A stretch of 64,000 nucleotides of DNA from Micromonospora sp. DSM 45708 (GTDB lineage Bacteria; Actinomycetota; Actinomycetes; Mycobacteriales; Micromonosporaceae): positions 3,906,001 through 3,970,000 of the forward strand of contig NZ_CP154796.1 in assembly GCF_039566955.1 (NCBI RefSeq), given 5' to 3'. A program made the translations under genes and the position numbers. Every line of letters starts with the position of its first letter. Position 1 is the first letter of the stretch. Below the pieces are notes generated by a model. It saw only the letters and a program-made list of their open reading frames with translations, had not been told where the DNA came from and did no database searches. Below are positions 44,037 to 53,900 of this stretch, piece by piece.

Positions 44037-44564
44037 GCCTCGCCCGGTGGAGCTGGTGCCGCCGCCCGGATCACCCTGCTGGCCGACCAGATCCGGTGGT
44101 TGGTCCTGCTGTGGTCCGTCCGTCTCGTGTCCCACTCGTCCTCCCACGGCTGTGCCCGATCGGCCCAGCCTATTGGGCGGTGGCCCCACGCCGAGCGCCG
44201 GCGCGGGACCGCCGGGTCACACCGCCGGGACGTCGTGCACCCGGGCGCTGACCACGACGGTCTTCGTCCGGGTGCCGCGGCGTTGCGGACCGTCAGCAGG
44301 TAGCACCGACAGCTGGATGCACGACCTCGCCATGTGGACCGGAGTCTGGGCGCCCCACCCGACCGCGGTCATCGGTTGGTTACGGAGCCAAAGCCCGGTC
44401 TCTCGTCACGCAGGTGCTGGTTGTGGTACGTCCAGCTTCCCGATCCGACGACGGGCCGTGTGAGCCCGTAACCCAGTAGTGGCCACCGACCCGTCTACCG
44501 CGTCGGACATCAGAGCCGAACGTTCTGCTCCCAGTCTGCTCGCCCGGGCAGTCTTCGGCCCGAA
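44037..44564. other. Spacer, no gene supported
   Basis: Both strands have only short, non-family-like frames. The sequence leads into the integrase remnant on the minus strand and probably marks the lost integrase C-terminus. Confidence 0.4.
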
Positions 44565-44907
44565 CCGCACCCGCCGATCCTTCGTCGACCAGCAGCCACT
44601 TGAAGAACTGCTGCAGTCCCTTGTGCTTGTTCACCGCGGTCGACGCGGACCTACTCTCAATCATCCACGCCTGGAACGCCTCCACATGCGCCCGGGACAC
44701 GACACACGGATCGTCAGCATCCTCGGCATCCGGGTCCGGCGAGCGCTCCCCCAGCTAGCGGCCGAGTTGGGCGGCGGCGAGCAGATAGTTGTAACGAGTG
44801 GTCTGCGGGTAGTTCCCGGCCCGCAGCGACCGGTCCCAGTCGCGGAGGAACCGGGCCCAGGTCCGGGACAGTCCCGAGGTGAGCTTCTGAAGATCCAGTA
44901 GTGGCAT
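44565..44907 (-). pseudogene. Tyrosine recombinase (integrase) N-terminal remnant
   Basis: From ATG 44907 the frame encodes the core-binding (SAM-like) domain of a tyrosine recombinase: LSRTWARFLRDWDRSLRAGN, then YPQTTRYNYLLAAAQLGR. A stop codon (TAG, 44755-44757) replaces the expected Tyr codon at position 51. The same frame continues RAHVEAFQAWMIESRSASTA, then VNKHKGLQQFFKWLLVDEG, and ends without the catalytic R-HxxR-Y domain. It was broken by a nonsense mutation and a deletion. It lies near two tRNA-like direct repeats, consistent with a decayed integrative element. Confidence 0.78.
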
Positions 44908-45016
44908 GACAACCTGCCCGAGTCAAGGAGTCCAGCAGCGGCGTGCTAGACCAGGCATTCATGCGGAGCAATAAAAGAGGGCTTCCGCAAGTCGCTGACC
45001 TGTGGAAACCCTCTCG

Positions 45017-45053
45017 CTGTCGGGACGGCAGGATTCGAACCGACGACCCCTTG
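45017..45053. repeat. 37-bp direct repeat, copy 1 (tRNA-Pro 3'-end, att-like)
   Basis: This 37-bp stretch differs from 45952-45988 at one base. On the minus strand it reads as the T-arm and acceptor 3' strand of a tRNA, and the following bases to about 45061 extend the match into the GGG anticodon of tRNA-Pro. The 5' half of the tRNA is absent. Direct repeats of tRNA 3' ends are the usual attL/attR of integrative elements. Confidence 0.7.
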
Positions 45054-45212
45054 ACCCCCAGGACGATCCGCCACACGTCCACGCACGTCACGCACGCTAG
45101 GCGTCCGCGGAAGGAGTGCGGCCGACGCTTCGTCGTCCGCACTCGTGCATGACGTGTGGTCCCCGCCTGGTCCCCGGGAGCGACCCTGCTTGACCTGAGG
45201 TACAACAACCCG

Positions 45213-45816
45213 GTGACACCTAACCAAGAACTGAATGCACCGGCCTTGACCGAGCTGTGGGAGCAGCGTTGGCCCGAGTGCCCGCCGTTCGCCCACTGGC
45301 TTCGCGGCCGATACCCGGATCGGTGGGTGAGGTTCCACAGCCTGCCAGGATCGAAGCGGTACGCAGACAACGAGACCGAGTACGCAATCTTGCTCGACCG
45401 GCACTACACGGTGCTGTCTGGAGCTCGGTCCAGGTGCCGCCCTCCTTGTTGTAACCAGCGAGTGGACAGAGGGCTCGGCAACCACTCCGCAGATGTGGCC
45501 GAGGCGTTCAGAAGTCGCGCCGTCGGCATGGCACTGGCAGACCCTGCTGGAAGACCCCGAGGAAGGGCCTGAGTACCGCACCTATACACAGCTCTACGCC
45601 GAGACGATCCCCTGGCGACCGGGCGCGATTGACGTCCTGTTGAGGGCTGTAGCCGACGGCGAGTTGGCAAACGTGATCCTCGCGCCGGCTGATCTTGGGT
45701 GGCTGTATCACCCCTACGACGGTGGAGCCGATGTCATTCGGCCGACGCGAGAGCAACGGGACGCGCTGAGGGCACAGTACCCGGATTGGCTTTCCCAGCA
45801 GTCGTCCGGGCTTTAG
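45213..45816 (+). pseudogene. DUF3885-like protein with one frameshift
   Basis: GTG 45213 starts a frame encoding LTELWEQRWPECPPFAHWLR, then YPDRWVRFHSLPGSKRYADN and ETEYAILLDRHY. A single shift at about 45415-45425 moves the protein to another frame: ELGPGAALLVVTSEWTEGSA, then EDPEEGPEYRTYTQLYAETI and LGWLYHPYDGGADVI, with a stop at 45816. Joined, it is one protein of about 200 residues resembling DUF3885-type families. It lies between the two att-like repeats, so it may be cargo of the element. Confidence 0.62.
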
Positions 45817-45951
45817 ATGGCGCCAAGCCATCGTCCTTGACCGGTGGTCAAAGGAGCGCTACCGGACGGCGCACTTCACCGGCGTGGTCCCCAGGAAGCC
45901 AGAAGGGCCGGCCCGATGTTTCGGACCAGCCCCCTGACCTGCTATTTCATA

Positions 45952-45988
45952 CTGTCGGGACGGCCGGATTCGAACCGACGACCCCTTG
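45952..45988. repeat. 37-bp direct repeat, copy 2 (tRNA 3'-end, att-like)
   Basis: One mismatch from the copy at 45017-45053, in the same orientation and 935 bp away. Beyond the repeat the sequences differ, so here the match to tRNA stops at the repeat boundary. Small open frames over it are translations of the tRNA sequence, not genes. Confidence 0.68.
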
Positions 45989-46076
45989 TAACGGAAAGTA
46001 GCCGGAGCGGGCTTGTCATCACTTGCCTGATGTGTTTCGCTGAGCTGCAACGACGTCACTAGCCGTTCGCCGCTCC

Positions 46077-46334
46077 TTGTCACTCTTCGTCAACATCTGG
46101 CTTGGGTTTTCGGGGGGTAAACGGGGGGCCAAGGTTGAACGTGCGCCACGTCTGACCGCCTACCAGCCGGGCCCTGCACGTCTCATAATCGCGTACCGAG
46201 ACCCCAGCACAGGCGAGCAGCTCTCGACGGGACCGACCTTTGCCATGCATGGAGCTCCTTGGATCGGCATCGACGGGAGTCTTGTGGACCGCTGGCGAGA
46301 CCGGCGATACTGGGCCCAGCCCGTCGACTACTGA
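46077..46334 (+). CDS. Small hypothetical protein
   Basis: An 85-residue frame (APRLTAYQPGPARLIIAYRD, then IGIDGSLVDRWRDRRYWAQP). No family is recognised. Codon use is weaker than in neighbouring genes, and there is no clear ribosome site at the ATG. It may be real or a remnant of the element. Confidence 0.28.
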   Translation: MSLFVNIWLGFSGGKRGAKVERAPRLTAYQPGPARLIIAYRDPSTGEQLSTGPTFAMHGAPWIGIDGSLVDRWRDRRYWAQPVDY

Positions 46335-46550
46335 AAATTGACTCTTCTTGAGGTGAGTGACAGTCGACCCGTGTTGATGGCCTGGGTGCCTGAGCGGGCG
46401 ATCTGGGAGCCAGTGAGCTCCGACATGATCACGATGTGATCTCTTCTTCTTGCGATGGCGGGCGGCTCATCCGGCACTTCGCGTAACCGCGTACCGCAGC
46501 AGCCCACGCGGCCTTTGTCGTGTGGGCGGCACCGCATGAGGAGAAGATCC

Positions 46551-47618
46551 GTGAACGACCTGTCGGTCGTCGGCCTGGACCTGCACTCAGGCAGCAGCGT
46601 CCACGTCGACGACGAGCCCAAGTACGTGTGGAAGGCCAAGGGATACGGCGGCGATGAGACCTTGGTCTGCTGGCACTGCTACCACGGCATGGACGCCCCA
46701 GCCGGCACACGCGTGCCGCTGCTGACCCGGGGCGGAAAGAAATACGGCAAGGTCCGGACGCACTTCGCCCACCCGAGCGGGCACGCGCCACCCGGCGGCC
46801 ACAGCCCCGAGACGCTATGGCACGCCAACGCCAAACAAACCATCCTACGCTGGGCGAAGAACCAGCCCGGCGTAACCGAAGCACGCACGGAGTACTGGAC
46901 CGCAGACGGGCGACGCCGCAGCGACGTCGAAATCCTGCTAGCCGACGGAACGCGCCTGGTCGTGGAAATCCAGCAACAACCACTCACCGACGAGGACTGG
47001 ACCCGCCGGCATCATGACTACGTCGCGGCGGGCCTGGTCGACGTGTGGCTGTGGCACGCACGCCTCGGCGTACCGGGCATCGCACGCGACGAACCCCAGT
47101 GCCACTGGCTCCTCTCCCCCGAACTCGACACAATCGGCATCCCCCTGGCCCGACCCCACAGCTTCGACGGCGACTGGTGGAACCGACCAGACCACCGCCT
47201 CCGCGCACCTCACCACCCACCATGCCCAGGCGATCCGACCGAGACACGCTGGGCCGAGTTGACAGACTTCACCATCGGGCCCACAGGCTTCGCACTACCC
47301 ACCACGGTGCTCGTCGCGCTTAGGAACCACGCGTCCGAGGCCGCATGTCTAGCGGAGACGAGGCGCCGGCTACTCATCACAGCATCAGGTAACACAGGGC
47401 CGGGGCGCATCCCGCACAAGACGGCTGAGCCGATCCACAGCGTCGCGGCACGCAGACTTCCTGAACCAACCGAACCGGACTGGCACGAGGTCCACCGCAT
47501 CGACGCACTTCCACCCGACGCCGATCCCGCGCTACGCCGCTACCGCTGCCAGATCTGCAACTGGGTAACCCCGGAGGCACTCACCGACGGGCTTCACAAG
47601 CTCATCGAATACCCATGA
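46551..47618 (+). CDS. CoiA-like competence/nuclease-family protein
   Basis: A 355-residue protein. The N-terminal part has CWHCYHGMDAP and THFAHPSGHAPPGGHSPETL, then HANAKQTILRWAKN. These resemble the zinc and lid region of CoiA-like proteins. A PD-(D/E)XK-type core follows: EYWTADGRRRSDVEILLADG, then RLVVEIQQQPLTDEDW, with the D...ExQ arrangement (D-V-E-I and V-E-I-Q-Q-Q). A C-terminal RCQICNW knuckle is present. GTG 46551 is preferred because GAGGAGAAG lies six bases upstream. Such proteins often travel with mobile elements; DNA cleavage is likely but unproven. Confidence 0.72.
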   Translation: MNDLSVVGLDLHSGSSVHVDDEPKYVWKAKGYGGDETLVCWHCYHGMDAPAGTRVPLLTRGGKKYGKVRTHFAHPSGHAPPGGHSPETLWHANAKQTILRWAKNQPGVTEARTEYWTADGRRRSDVEILLADGTRLVVEIQQQPLTDEDWTRRHHDYVAAGLVDVWLWHARLGVPGIARDEPQCHWLLSPELDTIGIPLARPHSFDGDWWNRPDHRLRAPHHPPCPGDPTETRWAELTDFTIGPTGFALPTTVLVALRNHASEAACLAETRRRLLITASGNTGPGRIPHKTAEPIHSVAARRLPEPTEPDWHEVHRIDALPPDADPALRRYRCQICNWVTPEALTDGLHKLIEYP

Positions 47619-47687
47619 AACCCGCGAAAATTGCAATTGCTCCACACTGGCGCTGCTCCAGTCGGCGTACGCTGCCTGAGCCTAGTC

Positions 47688-48330
47688 ATGACCAGCGCCT
47701 CGACGACCACCATCGGCACCGGTCAGAGGCGCCGGCCGTTTGCCCAGGCCCGCCGCACCGACCAGAATGTTTGGGTGCGTTGGTCGCTCGCCGGGATCGG
47801 GATACTCGGATTCGTTCTACTCGTCTTCTTCCTGACCCGGCAGGGCCGCAGCCAGGCAGACGAGTGGATGAGCATCCTCGGCGGCCTGGCCGGGGTCGCC
47901 AGCACGTCGTTGCTGCTCGGACAGCTCGTCCTGCAGGTGCGCGGCCGGCCGCGTCAGAAGGTCCGGCGCGAGGCCTTACGGCGGACTGCACTCCACCTAT
48001 CAGAGGGGGACCTCCCCCGGGTCCGCGACGTGCACCCCGCGCAGCTTGGAGTGAAGGCGGCTATCGGTTCCACGGGCCCCACCGCCCGGAATGTCCTCCC
48101 ATACCTTCGACGGGAGGCAGATAAGGAACTGGACTGGCTGGTGGCCAGCGGTGGCGTGATATTGGTGCATGGACGTGCCGCGGCAGGGAAGACCCGCACC
48201 GCCTACGAGGCGATCAACCGCCTGCGGCGAGACGATGGACTTCTGGCGCCCCAGTCGGGCAGGGCTCTTCGGGAGTTGGTTGACTCTGGGGAGGAACTAC
48301 GGGACGTCGTCGTCTGGCTCGACGACCGGT
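47688..48330 (+). pseudogene. Truncated membrane STAND-like NTPase
   Basis: From ATG 47688 the product has two membrane segments (about residues 28-48, 58-80), a helical linker and a P-loop (VILVHGRAAAGKTRTAYEAI near 155-175). A Walker B (RDVVVWLDD near 207-215) follows directly. Homology then stops: the reading frame runs into the transcription terminator of the opposite gene. Family members normally continue for several hundred residues, so the gene lost its C-terminus by deletion at about 48327. Confidence 0.68.
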
Positions 48331-48331
48331 G

Positions 48332-48369
48332 GTGGCCGGTCACCCCAACGATTCGGGGTGACCGGCCAC
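48332..48369 (-). terminator. Strong intrinsic hairpin
   Basis: Perfect 15-bp arms (GTGGCCGGTCACCCC and GGGGTGACCGGCCAC) with an 8-base loop. It lies 16 bp beyond the stop of the secreted beta-rich protein gene and is also the point where the truncated NTPase gene ends. Confidence 0.8.
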
Positions 48370-48384
48370 TGCCGTGTCGATCGG

Positions 48385-49362
48385 TCAGAGCCGGGCGGCG
48401 CCCGCCTCGGTGGCCTCCTGCACCGCCGAGGTACGCCGGGTCTCGGCCCGCTGGTCGCCGGCGTCCTCCCGGTCCGGGACGGCCACCCGGGCCGACCGGT
48501 TGGTGGTCGCCGCCGCCTGGTCACCGGTGACGCCGCCGCGGATCCGGTTGTTCGTGGCGACCTGGGCGACCGGGTCGTTGGACGTCACCGCCAACTGGCC
48601 GTTGATGATGTTGTCGTCGACGGTGACACCACCGGTGGTGCTGGTGATGCTCACGTCCGCACCCCAGTAGCCGCCGGACGCGCAGCTGTCGAGAGCCCCG
48701 TTCGGGCCGAGCTGCACGCCGCCCAGGTTGCCGGCGAAGGTCGCCCGGCCCTGGACCGCGCTGCCGCACACCACGCTGCCGGTGGCGCTGTTGAGCACCG
48801 ACAGCGTGCCGTCGACGAACGAGTCGTGCAGGTCGGTGTAGTAGGTGCCGGTGCTGCTGAGATTGCGCTGCACCTGCGTGCCGCGATCCAACCGGACCTC
48901 ACCGGCACTGACGTTGACGTGCCCGGTGACCGTCGCCCCCTCGGCGAACAGGAAGCTGTCGATGGTCGTGGAGCCCTTCGGGCGCACGGTCAGCGTGCCG
49001 GTGCGGGCGTCCTTCAGGAAGATCCCGTACCCGCCGGCGGCCAGCACCACCTGGCCGTCGATCGTCGTCTCGGTGGCGTCGAGGTAGCCGTCGGCGGCGA
49101 CGCGTACCTCGCCGCTGACCCGGCCGCCGGTCACCACCAGGTTGCCGCCGGCCGCGACGGTGACGTTGCCGGTGATCGTGGTGCCGGTCAGCGCGCAGGA
49201 CTCCCCCGCCGGCACAAGCAGGTCGTTGGGCACTGTCACCGCGCCGCCGGTGCCGATGCAGTGGGTGACCAGGTCGGCGTGTGCGGTGGGCGCCACGGCC
49301 AGCACCGAGGCCGCGATGACGGCGCTCACGGTGGCCAGCTTGGCGACGGTACGTCCGGGCAT
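48385..49362 (-). CDS. Secreted beta-rich repeat protein
   Basis: A 325-residue exported protein. Signal peptide MPGRTVAKLATVSAVIAASV...PTAHA (about 1-29). The mature part repeats short strands such as ITGNVTVAAGGNLVVTGGRV, SGEVRVAADGYLDATETTID and GQVVLAAGG, typical of a right-handed beta-helix or similar solenoid. Starting at ATG 49362 is supported by GGGAGAA upstream; the longer frame has no signal start. It is the last gene of a four-gene exported-protein operon, 32 bp after the cupredoxin gene. Confidence 0.75.
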   Translation of the reverse strand: MPGRTVAKLATVSAVIAASVLAVAPTAHADLVTHCIGTGGAVTVPNDLLVPAGESCALTGTTITGNVTVAAGGNLVVTGGRVSGEVRVAADGYLDATETTIDGQVVLAAGGYGIFLKDARTGTLTVRPKGSTTIDSFLFAEGATVTGHVNVSAGEVRLDRGTQVQRNLSSTGTYYTDLHDSFVDGTLSVLNSATGSVVCGSAVQGRATFAGNLGGVQLGPNGALDSCASGGYWGADVSITSTTGGVTVDDNIINGQLAVTSNDPVAQVATNNRIRGGVTGDQAAATTNRSARVAVPDREDAGDQRAETRRTSAVQEATEAGAARL

Positions 49363-49394
49363 CGTTGTTCTCCCTGTCGGTGAGGTTCGAGGAC

Positions 49395-50921
49395 TCATGC
49401 GCCGATGTCCGATCGGGCCGCGGCCCGGACGATGGCGCCCTGCTGCCGCCGGTCGAGCGTGCCGCTGGTGACCAGCACGGCGGTGACCGCTTCGACGTGC
49501 CGGACGAAGGCGGCGTGGTCGGGGTAGTCGGCGTGTTCGTCGATCAGGTCGTTGATGGTGCAGCCGTCGCCGGTGTCGACGTTCGCCACGCCGGTGTCGT
49601 CGCCGTCGATGATCACCGTGGCGCGGGTGTCCGACACGGGGCAGCCGTCGGTGCCGTCGGCCACAACGGTGAACGTGGCCGACTGCGCGGTGGCGGCGTT
49701 GCCCGCCGTGTCGGTCGCCCGGTACCGCAGCGTGTGCGCGCCGGGCGCGCGGACGACGACCGGAGCCGTGTACGCGGTCCAGGCGCCGGTGTCGAGGGCG
49801 TACTCGACGCTGGCCACACCCGAGTCGGCGTCGGTGGCCGTGACGGTCACCGTCGCCCCGCCGACGTACGCGCCGTCGTCGTTGTGGTCACCGGTCACCG
49901 TGGCGGTGACAGTGGGTGGGGTGGTGTCCTCGGCCGGCGGCTCGACGACGGTGAAGTGGGCCATCTGCTCGGCCGAGGTGTTACCGGCGGCGTCGGTCGC
50001 CCGGTAGTGCAGCATGTGCATCCCTGGCGCCGTGACGACCACCGGGCTCGTGTACGCGGTGAAGGCGGCGCCGTCGAGGGCGTACTCGATGCTGGCGACG
50101 CCGGAGCCGGCGTCGGTGGCGGTCAGTGTGGCGGTGGCCGTACCGATGTAGTTGCCGTCGCCGTCGCGGTCGCCGGCCAGCGCGGCCGTGACCACCGGTG
50201 GCGTGGTGTCCTCCTCCCCCGGCTCCACGACCCGGAACGCCACCGAACCGACGGTGCTGGTGTTGCCGGCCTGGTCGGTGGCCCGGAACTGCACCGAGTG
50301 GTCACCGATCGCGGTCACCCGCACGGGCTGGGTGTACGGCTCGAAGCCGGTGTCGTCGACCTGGTATTCCACGGTGTCCACCCCCGAGCCGGCGTCGGTG
50401 GCCGTCACGGTCACCGTTGCCGCGCCCAGGTAGTTGCCGTCGCCGTCGCGGTCGCCCGTCACGGCGGCGGTCACCGTCGGCGGCGTGGTGTCGCCGCCGC
50501 CGTCGGTGACCACCAGCTCGCCGACCATCTGGCCGTGGCCCGGGATCGAGCAGAAGTAGCGGTACCGGCCCGGGGTCAGCGTCACGGTCGCCTGGTGCCG
50601 ACCGTCGTTGGCGTCGAACGGGCTGGCCAGGATGTTCAGCGTGACATCGTGGTTGTAGCCCTCGGTGCTGGTGTCGAAGGTCAGCGTGTGCGGCATGCCG
50701 GTGGTGTTGCCGGTGGCCGCGCTGTTCTCCCAGATGATCGTGGTCGCCCCGGCCACGGCCGTGGTGGGTGCGGACTTGTAGCGGGTGATGTTGTCGTCGG
50801 CGGTCCAGGTCAGCACCTGTTCCTCGGCGCGGGGGGCGGCGGAGGCGGACGGCGCTGTCAACGGGATCACCGTGAGCAGCAGCGCCGCCAGCGCGGCGGT
50901 CAGTCGTCGGGTCATCGTCAC
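49395..50921 (-). CDS. Secreted cupredoxin with Ig-like repeats
   Basis: A 508-residue exported protein. Signal peptide 1-28; cupredoxin (plastocyanin-like) domain 34-138 with type-1 copper ligands His in GMPHTL and Cys, His and Met in YFCSIPGHGQMVG. Three Ig-like/OmpL47-type repeats follow (about 146-418), each beginning DTTPP.V.A and ending HS/LxxRATDxAGN. A C-terminal cysteine-containing module (425-508) closes it; this module also occurs in the neighbouring giant protein. Its start lies 2 bp after that gene's stop. It likely shuttles electrons outside the cell. Confidence 0.85.
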   Translation of the reverse strand: MTMTRRLTAALAALLLTVIPLTAPSASAAPRAEEQVLTWTADDNITRYKSAPTTAVAGATTIIWENSAATGNTTGMPHTLTFDTSTEGYNHDVTLNILASPFDANDGRHQATVTLTPGRYRYFCSIPGHGQMVGELVVTDGGGDTTPPTVTAAVTGDRDGDGNYLGAATVTVTATDAGSGVDTVEYQVDDTGFEPYTQPVRVTAIGDHSVQFRATDQAGNTSTVGSVAFRVVEPGEEDTTPPVVTAALAGDRDGDGNYIGTATATLTATDAGSGVASIEYALDGAAFTAYTSPVVVTAPGMHMLHYRATDAAGNTSAEQMAHFTVVEPPAEDTTPPTVTATVTGDHNDDGAYVGGATVTVTATDADSGVASVEYALDTGAWTAYTAPVVVRAPGAHTLRYRATDTAGNAATAQSATFTVVADGTDGCPVSDTRATVIIDGDDTGVANVDTGDGCTINDLIDEHADYPDHAAFVRHVEAVTAVLVTSGTLDRRQQGAIVRAAARSDIGA

Positions 50922-50923
50922 TC

Positions 50924-53900
50924 CTAGAGTTCCCGTACGCGGACGTTGCGGAACTCGGCCAGGTCGTTGTCACCGTGGTTCTGCAGACCGATGAAGCCGC
51001 GCAGGAACTGCCGCAGATCGGTCGGCGGGTCGCCGGCGCGCGAGGACTGCTTGCCGGGCGTGTTGTCGAACTCGTTGATCACCACGCCGTTGCGGATCAT
51101 CGTGTAGTGCTGCCCGACGGCACGGATCTCGTAGTCGTTCCACTCGTTCTTCGGCGTCACGCCGGCCTGGGCGAGCGGCACCGGGTCGAAGTTGTAGACC
51201 GAGCCGGTCTTCTGCGGTTCACCGGTGTCACCGTCGTAGATCTGGATCTCGTGTCCGCAGTAGATCGCCATCCAGGCGGTCGAGGTCCGCGCCGAACCGA
51301 TGGTGCCGCAACTGCCCGGCGGTCGCTGTTCCAGGGGGGTTCGCAGGTCCGGGAACCGGATGAAGACCCCGGTGTTGGCCCGGCCGGTGCCCGGTGCGAT
51401 GTCCTTGAACTGCAACTTCAGCGAGAAGTCGCCCAGTTCCCTGGTGTGCCAGAGCATCCCCAGACCACCGCTGGGCCGCAGCGACCCGTCCGGCTGGATC
51501 GAGAACGATCCCGTCGGCGCCTGCTGCCAGCCGAGCAGTGACTCGGCGGTGCCGTCGTAGAGCGGCTCGTACCCGGTGTGCCCGTCCCGGCCGATCGGGG
51601 ACGCGGCGGCCAGTCGGGTGAGGGTGCCGGCTTCCCGGCTGCTGAGCAGGTCGTCGTCCTGCAGGCCACGGGCCACGGTGGTGACGTGCCGGACGAAACC
51701 GTCGTGGTCGGCCCAGGTGCTCTCGTCGTCGATCAGGTCGTTGGCGGTGCAGCCCTGCCCGACCACGCGACTGGGCACCCCGGTGTCGGTGTCGCCGAGC
51801 CACACCGTCGTCCGGTCGTCGGGCACCGCGCAGCCCACCGTCACCGCGGTCTGCACCGTCGCGGTATCACCGTCGGCGTACGTGACGGTCAGTTTCGCGG
51901 TGTAGACGCCGACCTTCGCGTACACGTGTCGGGGGTTCGCCTCGGTCGACGTGGCACCGTCGCCGAACTCCCAGCGGTAGCTGACCCCGCCGGAGCGGGC
52001 GCCGGTGAAGGCGATGGTCAGCGGCTTGTTCTGTACGGCGACCGAGGTGGCCGCCGGCGCCGGGGTGGGCGCGCCGCCGGTGTAGGTGATCCGGATCAGC
52101 TTCTGGTTGGGGTGCAGGCTGAAGAACCCGCCGCCGTAGTCCAGCAGGTAGAGCGCCCCGTCCGGGCCGAACTTGGCGTCCATCCAGCTCTGCAGGCGGG
52201 TGTCGCCGTTGCCGCCTGGGATGATGGCCCGCAGCGACTCGGCGTACACCGGTGGGGCGGCCTGCGGCACTCCGGCCGGGTCGACGGTGACCGCGATCCG
52301 GTTGGACGCGTTCGACTGGTCGCCGATGAGCCACTTGCCGTCCCAGTGCTCCGGCCACGCCACGCCGCTGGTGGTGTCGACAAGCTCCCGGTGGTACGTC
52401 GGGCCGGACATGATCGCCTGCCCGCCGCCGCGCAGGTACGGCTGCGTGTAGGTGGCGTCCGCCGCCACGTAGGTCGGCAGGCCGCTGCCGTCGGTGCGCT
52501 TCGGGAACACCGGCCCGCCGCCGTCCGGCGAGTACCAGATCATGTTGTCCCTGGCCGCCGGGATGTCCACCAGCCCGGTGTTGCGCGGCGACTCGTTCTT
52601 CAGGTTGTCGCAGTCGTACCAGCCGGTCAGCACTGTCGCGTCGGTGGTGCTGCGGTCCCGGTACGGCTGCCGGTTGCCCATGCAGTACGGCCAGCCCTGG
52701 TTGCCCGCCGAGGTGATGATCGTGGCGGTCTCGTACTTGGCCGGGCCCAGCGTGGGGCTGGGCGACGAGGCGTCCGGGCCGACCCAGCCGGCGGTCAGCC
52801 ACTGGTGCATCGGGTCGATCTGGAGGCGGGCGATGTTGCGCACGCCCATCACGTAGATCTCCGGTCGGGTCTTCTCGGTGCCCGGCGGGAACAGGTTGCC
52901 CTCCGGGATGGTGTACGTGCCGTCCGGCTCCGGGTGGATCCGGATGATCTTGCCGGCGAGGTCGTTGGTGTTCCCCGACGTACGGCGGGCGTCCTGAAAC
53001 GAGATGCCCTGGTACTCCTGGGTCCAGTTGTTGCCGGAGTAGCCCTGCGACCCCTCGGAGGAGTTGTTGTCGCCGGAGCCGACGTAGAGGTTGCCCTTGG
53101 CGTCGAACGCCATGCCGCCGCCGGCGTGGCAGCAACTGTGGATCTGCACCGGGAACTGCAGCAGGTCCTTGCGGGTGGCCTGGTCGATGGTCTGCGCCTG
53201 GCGGTCGTAGGTGAACCGGGAGACGGTGCGCTGCCCGACCCGCTTCACCCGGTCGATCGACTCGTGCGGCATCCAGTAGACGTAGAGCCAGTCGTTCTCG
53301 GCGAACGCCGGGTCGGGCACGATGCCGAGCAGGCCCTCCTCGTTCTTCACCAGCTCGGAGCCGCTGCCCCGGTTGCCCATCACCTGCAGGGTGGTGAGCA
53401 GTTTGGCCTGCTTGGTGCGCGGATCCCAGGAGTGGATGGTGCCGCAGCCCAAGCCGACCTTCGGGTCGTTCCAGTCCGCGACCGGGCCGCTGGGGCAGGC
53501 CGCCTTGCCGACGTAGAAGACGGTGCCGTCCGGGGCGATGGTGAGCCCGTGCGGCTCGCCGATCTGGTCCAGTTGCCCGGTCTGGTTGGCGGCGGTGAGA
53601 CGCTCCACCTTGTAGTTGGCGGCGATCGTCGCCTGGCAGTCGCCGCGGACGCGACCGGTGGTCCAGTTGAGGGCCCCGGCGAGGTGCGCGCGGAACGCCT
53701 CCTCACCGTAGCTGCCCTCGGTGTGGCCCATGCCGGTGTAGAACGACCGGCCACCGTCGTAGTCCCGGCACCAGGACACCGGATGGAACGCGCCGTTGGC
53801 GCCCGCCCCCGCGTTGTAGTGCCGCTCCTCGACCTGGGCGAGGGTGTGCACGCTGCCGATCGGGTTGGGATCCCAGTTCTCCCAGCGGTCGGAGCGGGTG

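Noticed and set aside
45844..46062. Small frames with GRPDSNRRPL-like or GRIRTDDPL-like sequence (also 44943-45152)
   Set aside because: These are the familiar false proteins obtained by translating tRNA 3' ends; here they overlie the att-like repeats.
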